Below, one piece after another: positions 33,450 to 46,126 of a DNA stretch of 64,000 nucleotides (positions within the stretch are counted from its first letter, which is position 1; each line of letters opens with the position of its first letter). The stretch lies in assembly GCA_030737875.1 (NCBI GenBank), contig CM060919.1, forward strand, positions 806,293,160 to 806,357,159, given 5' to 3'. The position numbers and the translations under genes were made by a program. The DNA is from Allium sativum. Taxonomy: Eukaryota; Streptophyta; Magnoliopsida; Asparagales; Amaryllidaceae. The notes under the pieces are model-generated. The model ran no database searches and was not told where the DNA came from. It worked only from the letters and a program-made list of their open reading frames with translations.

Positions 33450-36400
33450 CGTGTAACACCCCACGCCCGCTAAGGTCACTCATACCAGGGGAATGCCTTA
33501 GTTTCGGTGAAGTATTTTAAGTGAATATAGAACAGTAAAATTACAGCAAGACAGATATAAATAATACTTGAAAATTTAAATCATCATTTCATTGCAACGG
33601 AAAGTAATACATGTTTGGTTACATCACAAAACCATATACCAGAGTCAAGTACATAATATCCATCTTGATAAAATAGAAGTACATAATCCCACTACATAAC
33701 TAATAGCCATAAAAGGAAAGATAAGCTCGGCTTCACTTCAGAGGTCCAAGCTCCATAGGATAGATACAGCAATCAGATCAAAGCCCACTAGCACCAGGCC
33801 CACTCTAATAACCTGGGGTTGGGGGAAAAAGATAAAAACAACGGGGTCAGACATAAGTCTGAGTGAGTCCTATAACCCTAACAATACAATCATTAAAATA
33901 ACCAGAGAAGACATAAGTTGATATACGGTAACGACTGGGGATGAATGGCTACACTAAGCAGCTTGGTAAACTTAGGATAAACTAAGATCACCGTAAAGAC
34001 GCATTTATCCACCCAAGGATAATTACTAGATTACACCGCCCCAGACTTATCCACCCAAAAGTAATTCCTACACTGCACCACACCAGTTTTACCTACCTAA
34101 GATTAATTCCTACTTAAAGGTTGATCCCACTAAATGTACTTAGTAATTTTTACCCAGTAGTTTCTAGTACCCCTACATAGGTGCCGTCTGCCCCTATCAT
34201 TACTAGGTGTACCCACTACTCCCAAGCGATCGGCTCCCTAACGTAGATACCCGTGCTGGTCCCATAATGGGGTGTATCATTTCCCCAAGTGGCAACCTGA
34301 TAATATCAACGGTGCACGGCTTTATACCTACACGATGCAACAACGATTTACTAACCAGCCCGGGTCCACACACGCATATGAAACCCGTTGGTCCTACGTT
34401 GCCACCGCTAACCCGTTTTTGGCCTCTTATAGTCAAGCCCAATATGCGTGTCCCGTCACTCGACTTGGGTCGAGCCCACAAAGATACGTTTGGAATATTG
34501 GTTGAGATGGGCCCCCACAAGCTACCACTTAAGCTTGTTAATTTTATCTAGTGTATCCCACTTAACCCCTTTAACCATGTCCACTTACATGTTATAAATA
34601 CTTTGGTTAAGTCATTAATCATATTTTAATTACCTTTTAAGGCACCCACTAGATTTCATATGCCACCCAAGTCATTTACTTAATTCCCACATGCCACCCG
34701 AGGCACTTACTTAACCCTTTAATCATGTTTAATTCCATGTTCCACTTTGGTTAAGTATTCTAATCGTATTTTCTATTGCTACCCAAGGCAACCCACTAGT
34801 TTTCTCATGCCACCCAAGGCACCCACACTAGTTACTACATGCCACCCAAGGTACCCACTTAACCCTCATGTTCCACTACATGCTAATATGGTTAAGTGTT
34901 TCTTAATTAATTAAGGCCGTGATCCTCATAAAGACCTCTCACATTAGACTATCTTTTATGACCGCTGGTTAAGCCGGTTGGGTCCGGGCAGCCTTATGTC
35001 ATAACCGAGTCTAACCTCGTGTCTTTACATTAATCACGTATTTAGTTTGTGCCTAAGACCTCTCACATTGGGCTAACATTTGTAGCAACTGGTTAGGCCG
35101 GTTGGGTCCGGGCAGTTTTACGCTACAACTGAGTCCAACCTCGTGTCTTAGTCGATTAATTACACCTAATTAATCACCCTCATAATTTATATTAATTATC
35201 CCTAATTAATATCAAGTTTTTCATAACATGGGTAGACCTAACTCAATAAGTAAATTCCCATGGGGTAGACCTAACTCAATAGGTAAATTCCCACTTATGT
35301 TAATTTATTTATTTTTATGGTATGCTTAATCATACCCAATCATACTTTAATTAACATATTTATTAACCCCATCGTTCCCCACGCAAATCGTTCTCATTTC
35401 ACGACATAAATAAAGGGAAGATCCATCGCAAATATCATGGGTTTAACCAAATCTTAGTATATAACTTTGTCATGGGTTAAGAGGATGTCAACTTGCATAT
35501 ATGAGCATATATTAACCCAACTACATTTAACCCAAACTTGCATATTATCGCACATGACTTGCATAACATATCGCATATGAACTGGCATATTATTATACAC
35601 ATATCTTGCATAACATGTTGAACTTGCATATAAGCATTCACATAACTTACATAAGCACACATAACTTGCATAACATGTTGAACTTGCATATAAGCATTCA
35701 CATACTTGCATATTAACAAACATGCAACTTGCATAGCATATCTTGCATATTAACATACATGTAACTTGCATATTAACAAACATGTAACTTGCATAGCATA
35801 TCTTGCATATTAACATACATGTAACTTGCATAGCATATATTATCATACATGTAACTTGCATAGCATATCTTGCATATTAACATACATGTAACTTGCATAG
35901 CATATATTATCATACATGTAACTTGCATATGAACTTGTTAAACATGCATAAACCCACTTGTTAAATATGCATAAAACAACTTATTAATCATGCATATTAT
36001 CACATACTTAGCATGCATAGAATCACATACTAAACTTGCATAATATCATATACTTAGCATGCATAGAATCACATACTCATTATGCATAATATCACCTACT
36101 TAGCATGCATAGAATCACATACTCATTATGCATAATATCACCTACTTAGCATGCATAGAATCACATACTCATCATGCATAAACCACATACTTAACTTGCA
36201 TGAAATCAATTACTTATTATGCATAAACCCACATATCCAACTTGCATAAACTCTCATATAAACTTACATATTCAACATGCATAAACTCACATATTCAACT
36301 TGCATAAACTTACATATTCAACATAGGATTAATATTATACATAGATTAGCATATCATTACAAATGATTCAAACTCACAAATCCGCATTCAAGACCATAAG

Positions 36401-36641
36401 TCTCATTACACCTAATCTACTTATCTTAACAATTGATCATCAAAGTGATAGAAACTCACCACTAGCAATTTGCACTCCAAATGAAGAAGATTAAGATGCT
36501 TAGAATGGATTAGAAGTTGATTAGAGAGGTTGATTAGCTTGCTTTCCTTCATTGATTTGTGGAGGCCATGATCAAGTTTCATTTTGCCATAGTTTAGTTA
36601 CAAGATTTAATTATGAATGAATTAGGGTAGGGTTGTGGTCT

Positions 36642-36649
36642 TATTTATA
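36642..36649 (-). promoter_or_regulatory. TATA box of D, right LTR (element promoter)
   Basis: TATAAATA on the minus strand; as the 5' LTR copy it would drive the element's own transcript. Confidence 0.7.
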
Positions 36650-36814
36650 GGATTAGGTTGCATTTTAGACCCTTAGATTAACCCTAGATTAGCTTAGGAC
36701 CCTTAGATCTCGGAACTCTCCAGAAATCAGCCCTAAGACCAAGCCCAAACCCCAAACTGGTGCACCCAACCACAGAACTCTCTAGAAACTGTGCAGGTTT
36801 CTTGGCTCGGCACG

Positions 36815-36911
36815 GGCGCACTTCCCAAGTGCGCCAGTCTATTTTTGTACTGGCGCACTTCACAAGTGCGCCAGTGCATTTTTGTTCTGGCGCACTTCAC
36901 AAGTGCGCCAG
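36815..36911. repeat. Three tandem GC-rich hairpins, right LTR of D
   Basis: Unchanged copy of 29080-29176. Confidence 0.9.
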
Positions 36912-37124
36912 TGCATTTCTGGCCTGTTCCGGGTTCTTCTGCCTAACTTCGTTCGTCCATATCTCTTTCATACGGACTCCGATTCTCGAAAACTCGGACT
37001 CTATTTCGCGTATTTTTCCGAGACGAACGCAATGACGCAACCCGTTACCCTTGATTCCCACATCTGGGATTAGTTATTCTGTAATTAGTGAATTTTAGCA
37101 TTAACCGAAATTCGGGGTGTTACA

Positions 37125-37129
37125 CAGTA
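37125..37129. repeat. Target-site duplication of element D, right copy (CAGTA)
   Basis: Matches 25712-25716. Confidence 0.92.
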
Positions 37130-37405
37130 CCTATCTATCACTTGATCTGAGCTCATTACGTAATCTCTATGTAACACCCCATAAAAATATACCTAAAAAA
37201 AATAAATGATAATAATTAATGGAAGTGAACAATATAATAAGAAAATATAAACAGGATGAAAAATAAGATTTTGCAGCATTAAGAATTTGGATACGAAAAT
37301 CTTTTATTTGGGTTCATAGAGAAATTCTGATTCGTTTCACATATGATATGTTGAAAATGGTGCTCGTATGAAGAAATTACAGTTCAATGAAATCAGATGG
37401 TAAAA

Positions 37406-37408
<3 letters not shown>

Positions 37409-37445
<37 letters not shown>
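37409..37445. repeat. (AT)n microsatellite followed by TG-rich run
   Basis: About 37 nt of perfect AT repeat, then ttgtgtgtgtgtatgtgtgg. Confidence 0.95.
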
Positions 37446-37449
<4 letters not shown>

Positions 37450-37868
37450 GTGTGTGTATGTGTGGTCTAATTAATAATATACACATATATCTAAGGGATA
37501 GATAAATTGGATAAGAATAATACTCTCTTAGATAAATTTGAATGTCAAATGAGAAGATAAGGATACAGATAAGGGGACATGAATAATATGCATAAGGAAA
37601 GAAATAATCTGATTGAATAAATTTTATACATAATAAATATTCTCATCCCTTTGTAGCGTTTATTGGGCGATTCAAAGACCAAGAGGTCGACCGCCCTCTA
37701 GAAGGGGTATCTACGCCGGTTGACTATCCTTCTGGAGAGGAGGTCGACCGCTTGGCATTCGAAATGCCCAATAAGGCTAGGTTCGGTTAGGTTTTTGGGT
37801 TAATTTATAAAGATGAATAGCGAGGATTAAATCTTAATAATCTTACAGTTCTTGTTTACACAAACACC

Positions 37869-37876
37869 TATAAATA
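37869..37876 (+). promoter_or_regulatory. TATA box of LTR I
   Basis: TATAAATA, about 700 bp into the LTR; leader context resembles LTR G. Confidence 0.6.
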
Positions 37877-38601
37877 ACCTTCTAGACTCCATACCTAAAC
37901 CTAGCCACTCTCTCTATTTGTGCTTCCACTTTGCCGCCACTGATTCCAGAGGAACTTAAAAATATTTTTTCTTCTTCTATAAACCTATTCTTCTTTCTTT
38001 AATCTTTTCTTATAGAATATAAATCTGGAATCACATGATATACATATATATATATATATGTATTAATTATTTGATTCTTATGAATATAGATCTCTAGGGA
38101 TTGTAGTTCACATCAAATAGGCACGACAACGTCAGATCTACGACATTTCCAATCACTGTGAGTGGAATTAGTATTTTCTTAGGTATATTCTACATTTGTA
38201 GATTACTATATGGAATTGTATGCCTAAGGAGAATTGGTATAATGACAATATCAAACTATAAAACCCCCAAATCTCCTGTTTTTATGTATTTCGCAAGAAT
38301 ATCAATTTACATTGGGCTTAGGATTTTTGTTTTAGCAGCAGATGAAGAACAATTAGGTGATATACTTTTATTTTATTTTATTTATCCCTTTTTCTAAATC
38401 TTTGATTGTAAAATGGTTTAAATTTGATTAGATTTATTATTTAAATAGGTTTCGGTTTCTATTGTAATTATATTATCCGAACGTATTCATATTTGAAGCC
38501 AATCAAATGTGAACGTTTTTATGTATAACTTAAGAGGAGGTAAATTAGATAAATAAAGATTTATGCATATGTGTGTGTATATTTACATACATGTATGTAT
38601 A

Positions 38602-38606
38602 TATAT
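38602..38606. repeat. Target-site duplication of element C, left copy (TATAT)
   Basis: TATAT precedes the LTR start and recurs at 46630-46634. The low-complexity site makes chance a little likelier than for the other elements. Confidence 0.8.
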
Positions 38607-38987
38607 TGTAATGACCCACATTTTACGTTCGAAGGATTGTAAAATATTTTTATTTAATTACCTTAGGGTCGGATCATTCTAATATTTTGATATGTTGTTT
38701 ATGGGGATGTGTGACATATCCATAATTTTTATCAATTTTGTTTATGACCACTTTACCCCTGTTAGTTTTGTACAGGGCATAACTTTTCATTAGGATCGAA
38801 TCAGGTGCTGGGATTGACTTCATTGGAAAGGAAACGATGTTTCTAATTTCGTATAATGGTCACATAAAAGATTTAGTTTAGCAGTTTAAAAGGAATTACT
38901 GTTTTAGTGCTAAAAAAATTTTTGGACAGATTAATCAATCATTAGTGGGTTGATTAGTGAGGTCCAATAAGGCTATGGGATGTTGAT

Positions 38988-38995
38988 TATAAATA
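38988..38995 (+). promoter_or_regulatory. TATA box of C, 5' LTR
   Basis: TATAAATA followed by gaggggtagcag; the 3' LTR keeps it at 46508-46515. Confidence 0.7.
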
Positions 38996-39597
38996 GAGGG
39001 GTAGCAGCAAAGAGAATGGTTTAATTTCTTCATTTCTCATTTGGTTAAGCTCGTGATTCTCCTTACTCTATCAAATACACCTCCAATCCATTAAATTCTT
39101 AGATCTACGTTAACAGATTGAAGATCAACATCAAGGAAGAGTAGATCGCATCAAATTGGTTGATTTGAAGATCGTTCTTCGCTGTCTGAATTAGAGATTA
39201 GTTGATTTCAAGCTATTTTGTGGATTTTGTGAGTGATTAGCATCTCTCACACAGATTCAATCGAGTGTATGGCTTGTTTGATCTTAATTTCATCATTTCA
39301 AGTTGTTTTCACCTAGATTTAATTGATGTAAGTATAGTTCTAATTCGAATCACCATAGGATCTAATCTAGTAAGTTTATAATGGTAAATTTCATATGTTA
39401 ATTCATGAGTTATGCAAGTTTGATCTATACATTGGTTCGTTTATTGTTTTGTCATGATTTGGTGAATTTTATATGATTGAATGATGACTGTTGACGTACG
39501 AATGTTTGTTTGACGATTGTTCGATTGTGCTATTAAACGCTGATTTGGAATTGGTCGATTTGAATCGAGAATGCTTTGGTTCGAACGTCAAAAACAT

Positions 39598-39960
39598 GGA
39601 TTAGCCGGAAATGTGGTAAAAAGGTGGATCGACCAAGGTTGCACACGGTGGAATTTGGATCTGCATGGATCAGCCAAGTTTTAAGTGATGGATCGGGCAT
39701 ACGTGAAAAGATGATGGATCGGCGAGGAAATATGATGGATCGGTGCTCATTCTGATGGATCAGGCAAGGGGACTTAGTGATGGATCGGCAATCGCAAAAA
39801 TGAATGGATCTGCAGTGCAGAACCATGGATTGAGCAAGGATCTGGACGATGGATCGATAATGCAGAACCAAGGATCGAGCAAGGAAAATAATGGATCGGA
39901 AAGAGTATTCTATGATGGATCGGCACTATGAAAAAAGGGATGGATAGTCACGTTTTTGGG
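39598..39960 (+). repeat. GATGGATCGG-rich degenerate repeat cluster in the LTR of C
   Basis: More than ten occurrences of (g)atggatc(g/t)g at 25-40 bp spacing. A comparable ggatcgg cluster lies in the LTRs of B. Confidence 0.8.
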
Positions 39961-41518
39961 ATGGACCAGGCATGGTTTTCATGATTGATCGGTGCACAAA
40001 AATCATGTGGACTAGATCATTTGGAAAGCCTGAATCGGCATGAGGCGCGCACAAGGAAAATCAAATGACCCAATGAATTGGGTGTGATGATCGCTGATGG
40101 ACCATAGCGTTTTGAAACGTTGTTAAAGAAAATGAAACGTTGTGGATTTTGATACATAGTAAAGGGTGAAACGTTTTGTATTTGAATGAATTGATACAAG
40201 ACTAGGAGATGGAGCACACCATCCAATAAGTAACCAAACGTGTAATTTTGGTTTGACTTCGGAGGTGACTTCGAGATGAATTCAAGGTGGAATGTTCGAA
40301 GTGTTGTCACGTATTCGTTGATCGATGAAATGCAACGAATGTGAAGATGACTATGGATGTTTGAGTTCGTGTATAATGGTTGCTCGAGAAGGCGCTAGAG
40401 CTTATGAATAGTTGCCGATGATGATGACTAGAGATATTGAAGAAAGGGATTATCGTTATGGTAAGTTCTAGCGGACTAAAAGCAGGGGTATAATAGGGAC
40501 GTCTAAAAGACTAGATGATTAGTCAAGTACCCTGGGTATTAATGAAAAGGACTAGATACGAGTCACAATCGCGTATGGAGTTTTGCTATAACCAGGGTTA
40601 CCATTAGCTCTTGATGGATGGCAAGGTGGGCCAGTCATATGATTAAAAATCGTTTCGAGGTAGGATTGGCGGTGATAGCTAGAGTCATGGATGTTGATTG
40701 TTATGCTTGTATCATCTTGCATTGATTGTTTGATGTAAAAGGAGACATCTCTTGCTTGCTTGTCCGATGTTGGTTTAGGCCTTCGGGGCTTATGCTTGGG
40801 GGATGTTGATCTGGATTAGAATGGTCTACGCAGGATAATTAGTTGCTATGTTTGTTATTGCTTGTTTTTTTACTGATTGTTATAAAGGCTATCACTGTCA
40901 TATGTGGAGGAGACGGGTTTGGGTTTCTTCTCTATTGATGTTGGTAAATTAGATGATTGATCTACCTATTTCTCATTTACTTTATTGATGATGTTAGATA
41001 GTCATTTATTGCTGACTAAGACTATTGTCTGACTCAAGGTTTTATGTTCCTTCATATTACCTTAGGTTGTTCATCCATTGATGTTGTGGATGGGCATACT
41101 AGGTAGCAGGTGGCATGTTGTAGATCTTAATTTGGACGATGCTGTAGAGCGATGATGATCAAGAGGCTTAAGTATTATTTTCTACTATACATACTTATTG
41201 TTTTCGCTTTTATGTTTAATGCATGCTATTCTGAGTGAACCTATAGTGAGTCTTCTTGTACAGAATTTGATGTTGCATCCAGTTTGATGTATGGATATTC
41301 TTTTGGTGATGATATGAAATTTTGAGATATTTTCATATGATGCTTCACTATTAATGTTTGTTATAAATGTTCTATTATATATTATCCTTGCGCTGTGAGT
41401 TATACAATAGGTTCTGCTTGTGTTATTATACCCGGATAACCGTCCATAGCTGATCGGCACATCTTTCAATGCATTATTCCTCTTATTAAGTGTAGGAGTC
41501 ATGGGCGATTGTCACATT

Positions 41519-41531
41519 TGGTATCATAGCT
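41519..41531 (+). other. Primer-binding site of C (iMet type, diverged)
   Basis: A TGGTATCATAGC-like word directly after the 5' LTR, one change from the copies in A, B, D and E. Coordinates are good to within two or three bases. Confidence 0.75.
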
Positions 41532-41696
41532 TTGGTTAATCGATTTTAGCCAAAGTTCGAAGAAGTAATGACATATGAGAGATGTATTTGTAGATTTTTT
41601 ATGGATGAATATTATATTACAGTGTATAGTACAGCTTGAACTCCATTTGCAGTTTTTCTCCAATGTGGACTAATCGTCCTATTTTTCACATTTAGA

Positions 41697-42606
41697 ATGA
41701 GTCGTCGAACGTCGAGACATACTACTAGGGAGGAGACTCTTCCTGTAAGAGGAGATGGCAGCATACCAAATTACGCAGCTATGTTCGAGGCCATGGTGGT
41801 AGCGATCATGAGGAGGGTACTCGCTCCAGAGACAGCCATGGTGGATGTTGGGGTTCAGGTGCAGGTGCCTAGGGTTGTAGACTTCGGGAAGCTGTGCAAG
41901 GACTTCACTACTCTAAGTTGTCCAAAGAAATAGAGCCGACTGTAGAGATTCAAGGGTGGCTTGACACTTGCATTCGGATTTTTGAAGACTTGGGCATTGA
42001 TTATGCGACCAAGAGGAAGCTTGCATCGAGACAGCTACAAGGTAGAGCTATGGATTGGTGGAACTCTGTCACTCTACAAACTCCAGAGGATGAGGTCATG
42101 TGGGATCAGTTCCACGTCAAGTTTGAGACAAATTTCATTTCTCATCCAGAAGTCTATTATGTTCAAGAGGTTTGTTGAGCTAAATTAGAATGTTTGATCA
42201 TCTGGATGACACTTAAGAGAAGATCGTAGAGAAAGATTTAAGACATGAGAGTTTGTTTCCTAAGAAAGAAGTTGTTGTTGCAACCAAAGAAGAACCGAAA
42301 CCATAGAAGGGTGGCAATAACAAGAAGAGGATCCAACAACAACAGAAAGGAAAGGATGTCTAAAAGAGACCAAAAAGATAGATGACTTGCTTCAACTGCC
42401 AGCAAAAAGGCTATTTTTCTAGGGATTGCAAGAATTCGAAAGCTGAGAAGAAATGCTACAACTGTGGAAAACCTGGACATAACAAGCAGGTTTGTCCAGA
42501 ACCAGCTAAGGGTAAGCAAATAGTGAAGGCATATGCTTCGGAGGTTGTGCCATCTTCTTCAAGAGCTCCCATGGTAGTGGAGAAAGGGAAGTGTGTTTTT
42601 GTTTAA
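41697..42606 (+). pseudogene. C: broken gag
   Basis: Starts MSRRTSRHTTREE. The first 78 codons reach VDFGKLCKDF in frame 1, then a frameshift leads to QGWLDTCIRIFEDLGID, ASRQLQGRAMDWWNSV and FHVKFETNFI (the gag core, 41894-42178). A stop follows near 42178. A third frame has two CCHC zinc knuckles, CFNCQQKGYFSRDC (one His changed to Tyr-Phe context) and CYNCGKPGHNKQVC (42391-42500), then PSSSRAPMVVEKGK, ending at a stop at 42604. Gag would package RNA in virus-like particles; this copy cannot. Confidence 0.85.
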
Positions 42607-42619
42607 GGTACGCTATCTG

Positions 42620-42900
42620 TTAGAGGTGTTTGAGTTCGAGTGTTTCTCGATACTAGAGCATCGCATTCTTTCATTTGTAATGAGCTTGTGTGCCACTTGG
42701 GTTTGGAACCTAAGATTTGTGATAAACCGTTGATTGTGACTAATCTAGTAGGGGGTTCTTCCAGTTTGTGCATGATTTTCCATGGTCAAGTGTTGTCGGG
42801 TCATGGTTTCTCCTTTGTGTGTGATTGCTTTGTTTTGAACTTCGCTGGGTTTGGGATTATTTTGGGTATGGACTAGCTTAAAAGGTATGCGACTAAAGCG
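42620..42900 (+). pseudogene. C: protease with altered active site
   Basis: The segment VFLDTRASHSFICNEL holds the protease active site (42649-42663), where the usual D-T-G-A is D-T-R-A. It continues PLIVTNLVGGSSSLCM and FAGFGIILGMD, then a stop replaces the expected Trp at about 42877. The glycine change alone should inactivate the enzyme. Confidence 0.85.
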
Positions 42901-42918
42901 GATTGCGGGAAGCTCGAG

Positions 42919-44345
42919 GTGACAATCTGGAATGTGGAAGGGCGAATGGTTGTAACTCGATGTAAGCCAAAAGATGGGATCTTCGTAAGCTTTTTATATT
43001 CGCTTGTCATTCCACGGGAAGACTTGTCATTTGTGTCGGTCGCTAGTGAGTTCGATGATGTCTTTGACGAGGTCAAGGGGTTGTCGTCGCATCGTGAGAT
43101 TGAGTTCAGGATCGATTTGGTCGAAGGTGCTAGACCTATTGTCAGGCCTCTTAGGCGGATGGCCCCTAAGCAACAACGAGAGTTAGAGGTGCAAGTACGT
43201 GACCTTTTGGGAAAAGGATTCATTTGGAGAACCGTGTCCGAATGGGGCGCACCATTGTGTTTGTAACCAATCCTGGTGGACATTTGAGATTTTGTGTTGA
43301 ATATCGTGAGCTGAACAAGGTGACTAAGAAGAAAAAGTATCCATTACCGAGGATAGATGGCTGTTCGATCAGCTTCACAGGCCAAGGTGTTTTCCCAGAT
43401 GGATTTGGCGATGGGATTTTGCCACGTGAGAGTGGCGAAGGATAGTGTCCCGAAGAGAGCTTTTAGGACACCATCCGCTTTCATGAGTAGTTGGTGATGC
43501 CGTCAGGATTGATCAATGCACCAACGTATTTTGCGGATCTTATGAATAGGGTATTCAGAGATCAATTGAACAAGTTTGTGCTTGTGTTCATGGATGATAT
43601 TATGGTTTACTCCCGAAATGAGGAAGAGCATAATACACACTTGAGAGTCGTTCAGGAAATCTTGCGTAAGCATCAGCAGAGAGTTAAGTTTTCGAAGTAT
43701 CACTTCTGGAAGATTGAAGTGAGGTTCTTAGGCCATGTTGTTTCTAGAAATGGAATAGCGGTGGATCCTTCTAAGGTAGCAACAATCCAAGACTAGGATG
43801 GACCTAAGAATGCAACAAATGTAAGGTGTTTTTTTAGGTTGGCGGGATATTATCATTGGTTTATCTCGGATTTCTCCAAGATAGCTAACCATTAACAGGA
43901 TTGACAAAAAAATCAAGTGTTTATATGGGATGCGAAGTGTAAGCAAGCTTTCGGAATCCTGAAAGTGTGACTGACGACTGCTCTTGTTTTGACAAATCCG
44001 AGTGAGAACAAAGAAATGGTGGTATACACTGATGCATGGGGTACTAGACTTGGAGCAGTGCTAATGCAGAAGGAAAGAGTTGTGGCCTATGCGATTTGAT
44101 AGCTGAAGCCACAGGAAAGGAATTATTCGACTCATGATTTGGAGTTAGCGGCAATCGCGTTTGCTCTGAAGATGTGGAGACATTACCTGTTGGGAGTTCG
44201 ATTCAGTTTGTTTACGAATCACAAGTCGTCAAAGTTTCTCATCTCCTAAAAGGATCTGAATCTTCGATAGCAACAATGGCTAGAGTTTATGGCATCATAT
44301 GATTTTGGTATAGCCTATACTCCTAGTAAAGGTAACACAGTGGCA
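42919..44345 (+). pseudogene. C: reverse transcriptase and RNase H, broken
   Basis: Pre-RT segment [22 protein letters not shown] (quoted motif: EFRIDLVEGARPIV) at about 43090-43150; a stop at about 43264; then a frame with [20 protein letters not shown]; a further frameshift near 43400; then [17 protein letters not shown] and [15 protein letters not shown] (catalytic box kept) at 43500-43630. RNase H is recognisable from TDAWGTRLGAVLMQ (about 44030) to YDFGIAYTPSKGNT (about 44300), with several stops. Non-functional. Confidence 0.85.
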
Positions 44346-44499
44346 AATGAGTTGAGTCGAAGACATGATGTTTTGGGAACTATGTTTTCGGAATAGAAGC
44401 ACCTCGAGTTCTTGGCACGATTTGATTTCAGGCCAAGATGGGAGTTAGAGCCTGAAATGTTAGCAATCTTATTAATAATACATACCCTCATCGAAAGGA

Positions 44500-45425
44500 T
44501 TGGCGAAAGCTAAAGGCGTGATGTAAATCTTGTCGAGATCATCCAAAAGTTAGAACCAGAGAATAAGGAATTCAAAGTTGATCGAGAGGGTTCTCTTCAA
44601 AAGAAAGGACGACTGATTGTTCCTAACAATGATGGATTGTGGGTTGAGGTTCTGAGGGAATGCCATCACTCAAAGTTGACGATTCAACCCCAGTGGTAAT
44701 AAGATGTATTAGGACATAAAGCAAGCTTACTACTGGGAAGGAATGAAGAGGGATGTTGGAAAGTTTATTTCCAAGTGCATGAACTGTCGGTTGGTGATAG
44801 ATGAACAGAAGAAGCCGAGGGGATTTCTTTAGCCATTTGAAGTTCATACGTGGAAATGGGGGCAAGAATCGATGGATTTTAACGATGGATTACCTAGAAC
44901 CAGGGCGGGAAATAAAGGGATTCGGGTCATAGTGGATCGCTTGACTAAAAGTGCAAGGTTTATTCCTGTCAGGTCGACTAGGACAACATCAAAGTTGGCT
45001 GAGCTTTATATTAAATGGATAATTTGATTCCATGGTATCCCGAAAAGCATAGTGAGTGATCAAGAACCATTGTTCATAAGTTGATTTTGGTAGAGTTTGC
45101 GAGAAACTTTGGGAACCAGATTGTGTTTGAGTACGACTTATCATCCCCAGACTGATGATCAAATCGAGAGGGTTAACCGAGTTTTGGAAGATCTCCTCAG
45201 AGCTTGTGTATTGGACTTCGGGAGTTCGTGGGAAGTCCATCTACATCTAGTTGAGTTTGCATATAACTAAATCTACCAGTCGAGCATGGGATGGCACCAT
45301 ACAAGGTGTTGTATGGTATACTCTGTAATTCTCTGGCATATTGGTAGAGACTGAAGTTAAGTTGATACTTGGGCCTAAGATGATAAGAGGGACCTCAGAT
45401 TGTATCAAGATCGTTTGGAGACAAA
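44500..45425 (+). pseudogene. C: integrase, broken
   Basis: Zinc-binding part with [10 protein letters not shown] and [12 protein letters not shown] (about 44660-44800); core with [19 protein letters not shown] (about 44935), IVSDQEPLF (second catalytic Asp kept, about 45055), and a changed TDDQIERVNRVLEDLLRA (Glu kept, about 45155). In-frame stops occur throughout. Confidence 0.85.
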
Positions 45426-45439
45426 TAAAGGCAGCCCAA

Positions 45440-45905
45440 GATCGTTAGAAGAGTTATGCCAGTAAACATCGAAAAGATTTTGAGTTTGACGTGAGTGATA
45501 TTGTTTTCGTGAATATTTCACCGTTGAAGAATGTTGTTCGATTCGGAAGTAAAGGATAGTTAGCACCAAGCTTCGTTGGACCGTTTTCGATAGTCGAGCG
45601 GATTGGAAAGCTCGCGTATAGATTGAATTTACCCGAGAAGACGTCGAGTGTGCACAATGTTTTCCATGTGTTGTTTGTACGGAAGTATGTGCATGATTCG
45701 AATATGGTGGTATCTCCAGAACAATCTGAAGACCTAGAAGTCGAGTCCGTGGTTACGAGACCTCCTAAGCTGCTTCGCATTGTGGGGAATGACATGAAAC
45801 AACTTAGGAGGAAGGTTGTTAAGCTAGCCAAGGTGTAACGGAGTGAGGATGAGGACAATTGTACGTGAGAAACGGAAGAGGACCTGAAGACGATCCATCA
45901 AGAAC
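45440..45905 (+). pseudogene. C: post-integrase and chromodomain-like tail
   Basis: Contains KDFEFDVSDIVFVNISPLKN, GPFSIVERIGKLAYRLNLPE and HNVFHVLFVRKYVHDSNMV, then MKQLRRKVVKLAKV, a stop, and an ETEEDLK segment. This matches the tail of B, whose chromodomain-like end is better kept. Chromodomains of this type are thought to guide integration to heterochromatin. Confidence 0.8.
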
Positions 45906-46097
45906 ACTTCGTTGGTATGACCCATTAATGTCGTGTCACCTTACACCATTTTTACTTATACTATTTGTTTTTAGAGTTTCATGTGCTAGTGTAAGGCTAT
46001 GGATGCATGGCTTGGTGGATGCTAGTCTGGATGATAGATTGGTTGCTTGTGGATGATTGGCATGCGGAATTGTTCTAGTTGCTTGTGTTTTCTTGGG

Positions 46098-46126
46098 ATT
46101 TCGAGGGCGAAAATCCTAAAGGGGGA
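46098..46126 (+). other. Pre-PPT signature and polypurine tract of C
   Basis: GATTTCGAGGGCGAAAATCC (46098 on) followed by AAAGGGGGA at the edge of the 3' LTR. Confidence 0.85.

Larger units (their letters stand above)
25717..37124 (-). mobile_element. D: young LTR retrotransposon with decayed, gag-depleted pol
   Basis: 11,408 bp, perfect TSD CAGTA, two LTRs of equal length (3,673 bp) and an internal region of 4,062 bp read on the minus strand. The primer site is at 33438-33449 and the purine tract at 29390-29401. I found only about five differences between the LTRs, so insertion should be recent. Nevertheless the internal region has lost most of gag and carries many stops, frameshifts and lost catalytic residues. 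It therefore almost certainly moved with proteins from an intact relative. The C-terminal chromodomain-like segment places it among chromoviruses. Confidence 0.93.
33452..37124 (-). repeat. Right LTR of D (5' LTR in element sense)
   Basis: 3,673 bp, same length as the left LTR. Differences found by eye: one each near 33632, 34265, 35127, 35250 and 35297. It carries the same hairpins (36815-36911), array (about 35490-36325) and TATA box (36642-36649). Confidence 0.93.
37170..38606 (+). mobile_element. I: start of an LTR later split by element C
   Basis: Begins TGTAACACCCCATA, the same 11 bp as D's LTR start. It has a long (AT)n run (37409-37445), GC-richer sequence with two gtcgaccgc words (37680-37760), and a TATAAATA box at 37869-37876 with a leader like that of LTR G. 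Continues after C at 46635. No coding region. Confidence 0.65.
38607..41518 (+). repeat. 5' LTR of C
   Basis: TGTAATGACCCACATTTTAC to GATTGTCACA. TATA box at 38988. A cluster of gatggatcgg words lies at 39598-39960. The AT-rich distal part carries no gene. Confidence 0.88.

Noticed and set aside
41894..45905. Element C as a functional gag-pol gene
   Set aside because: At least four frame changes, numerous stops and a changed protease site; clearly a pseudogene.
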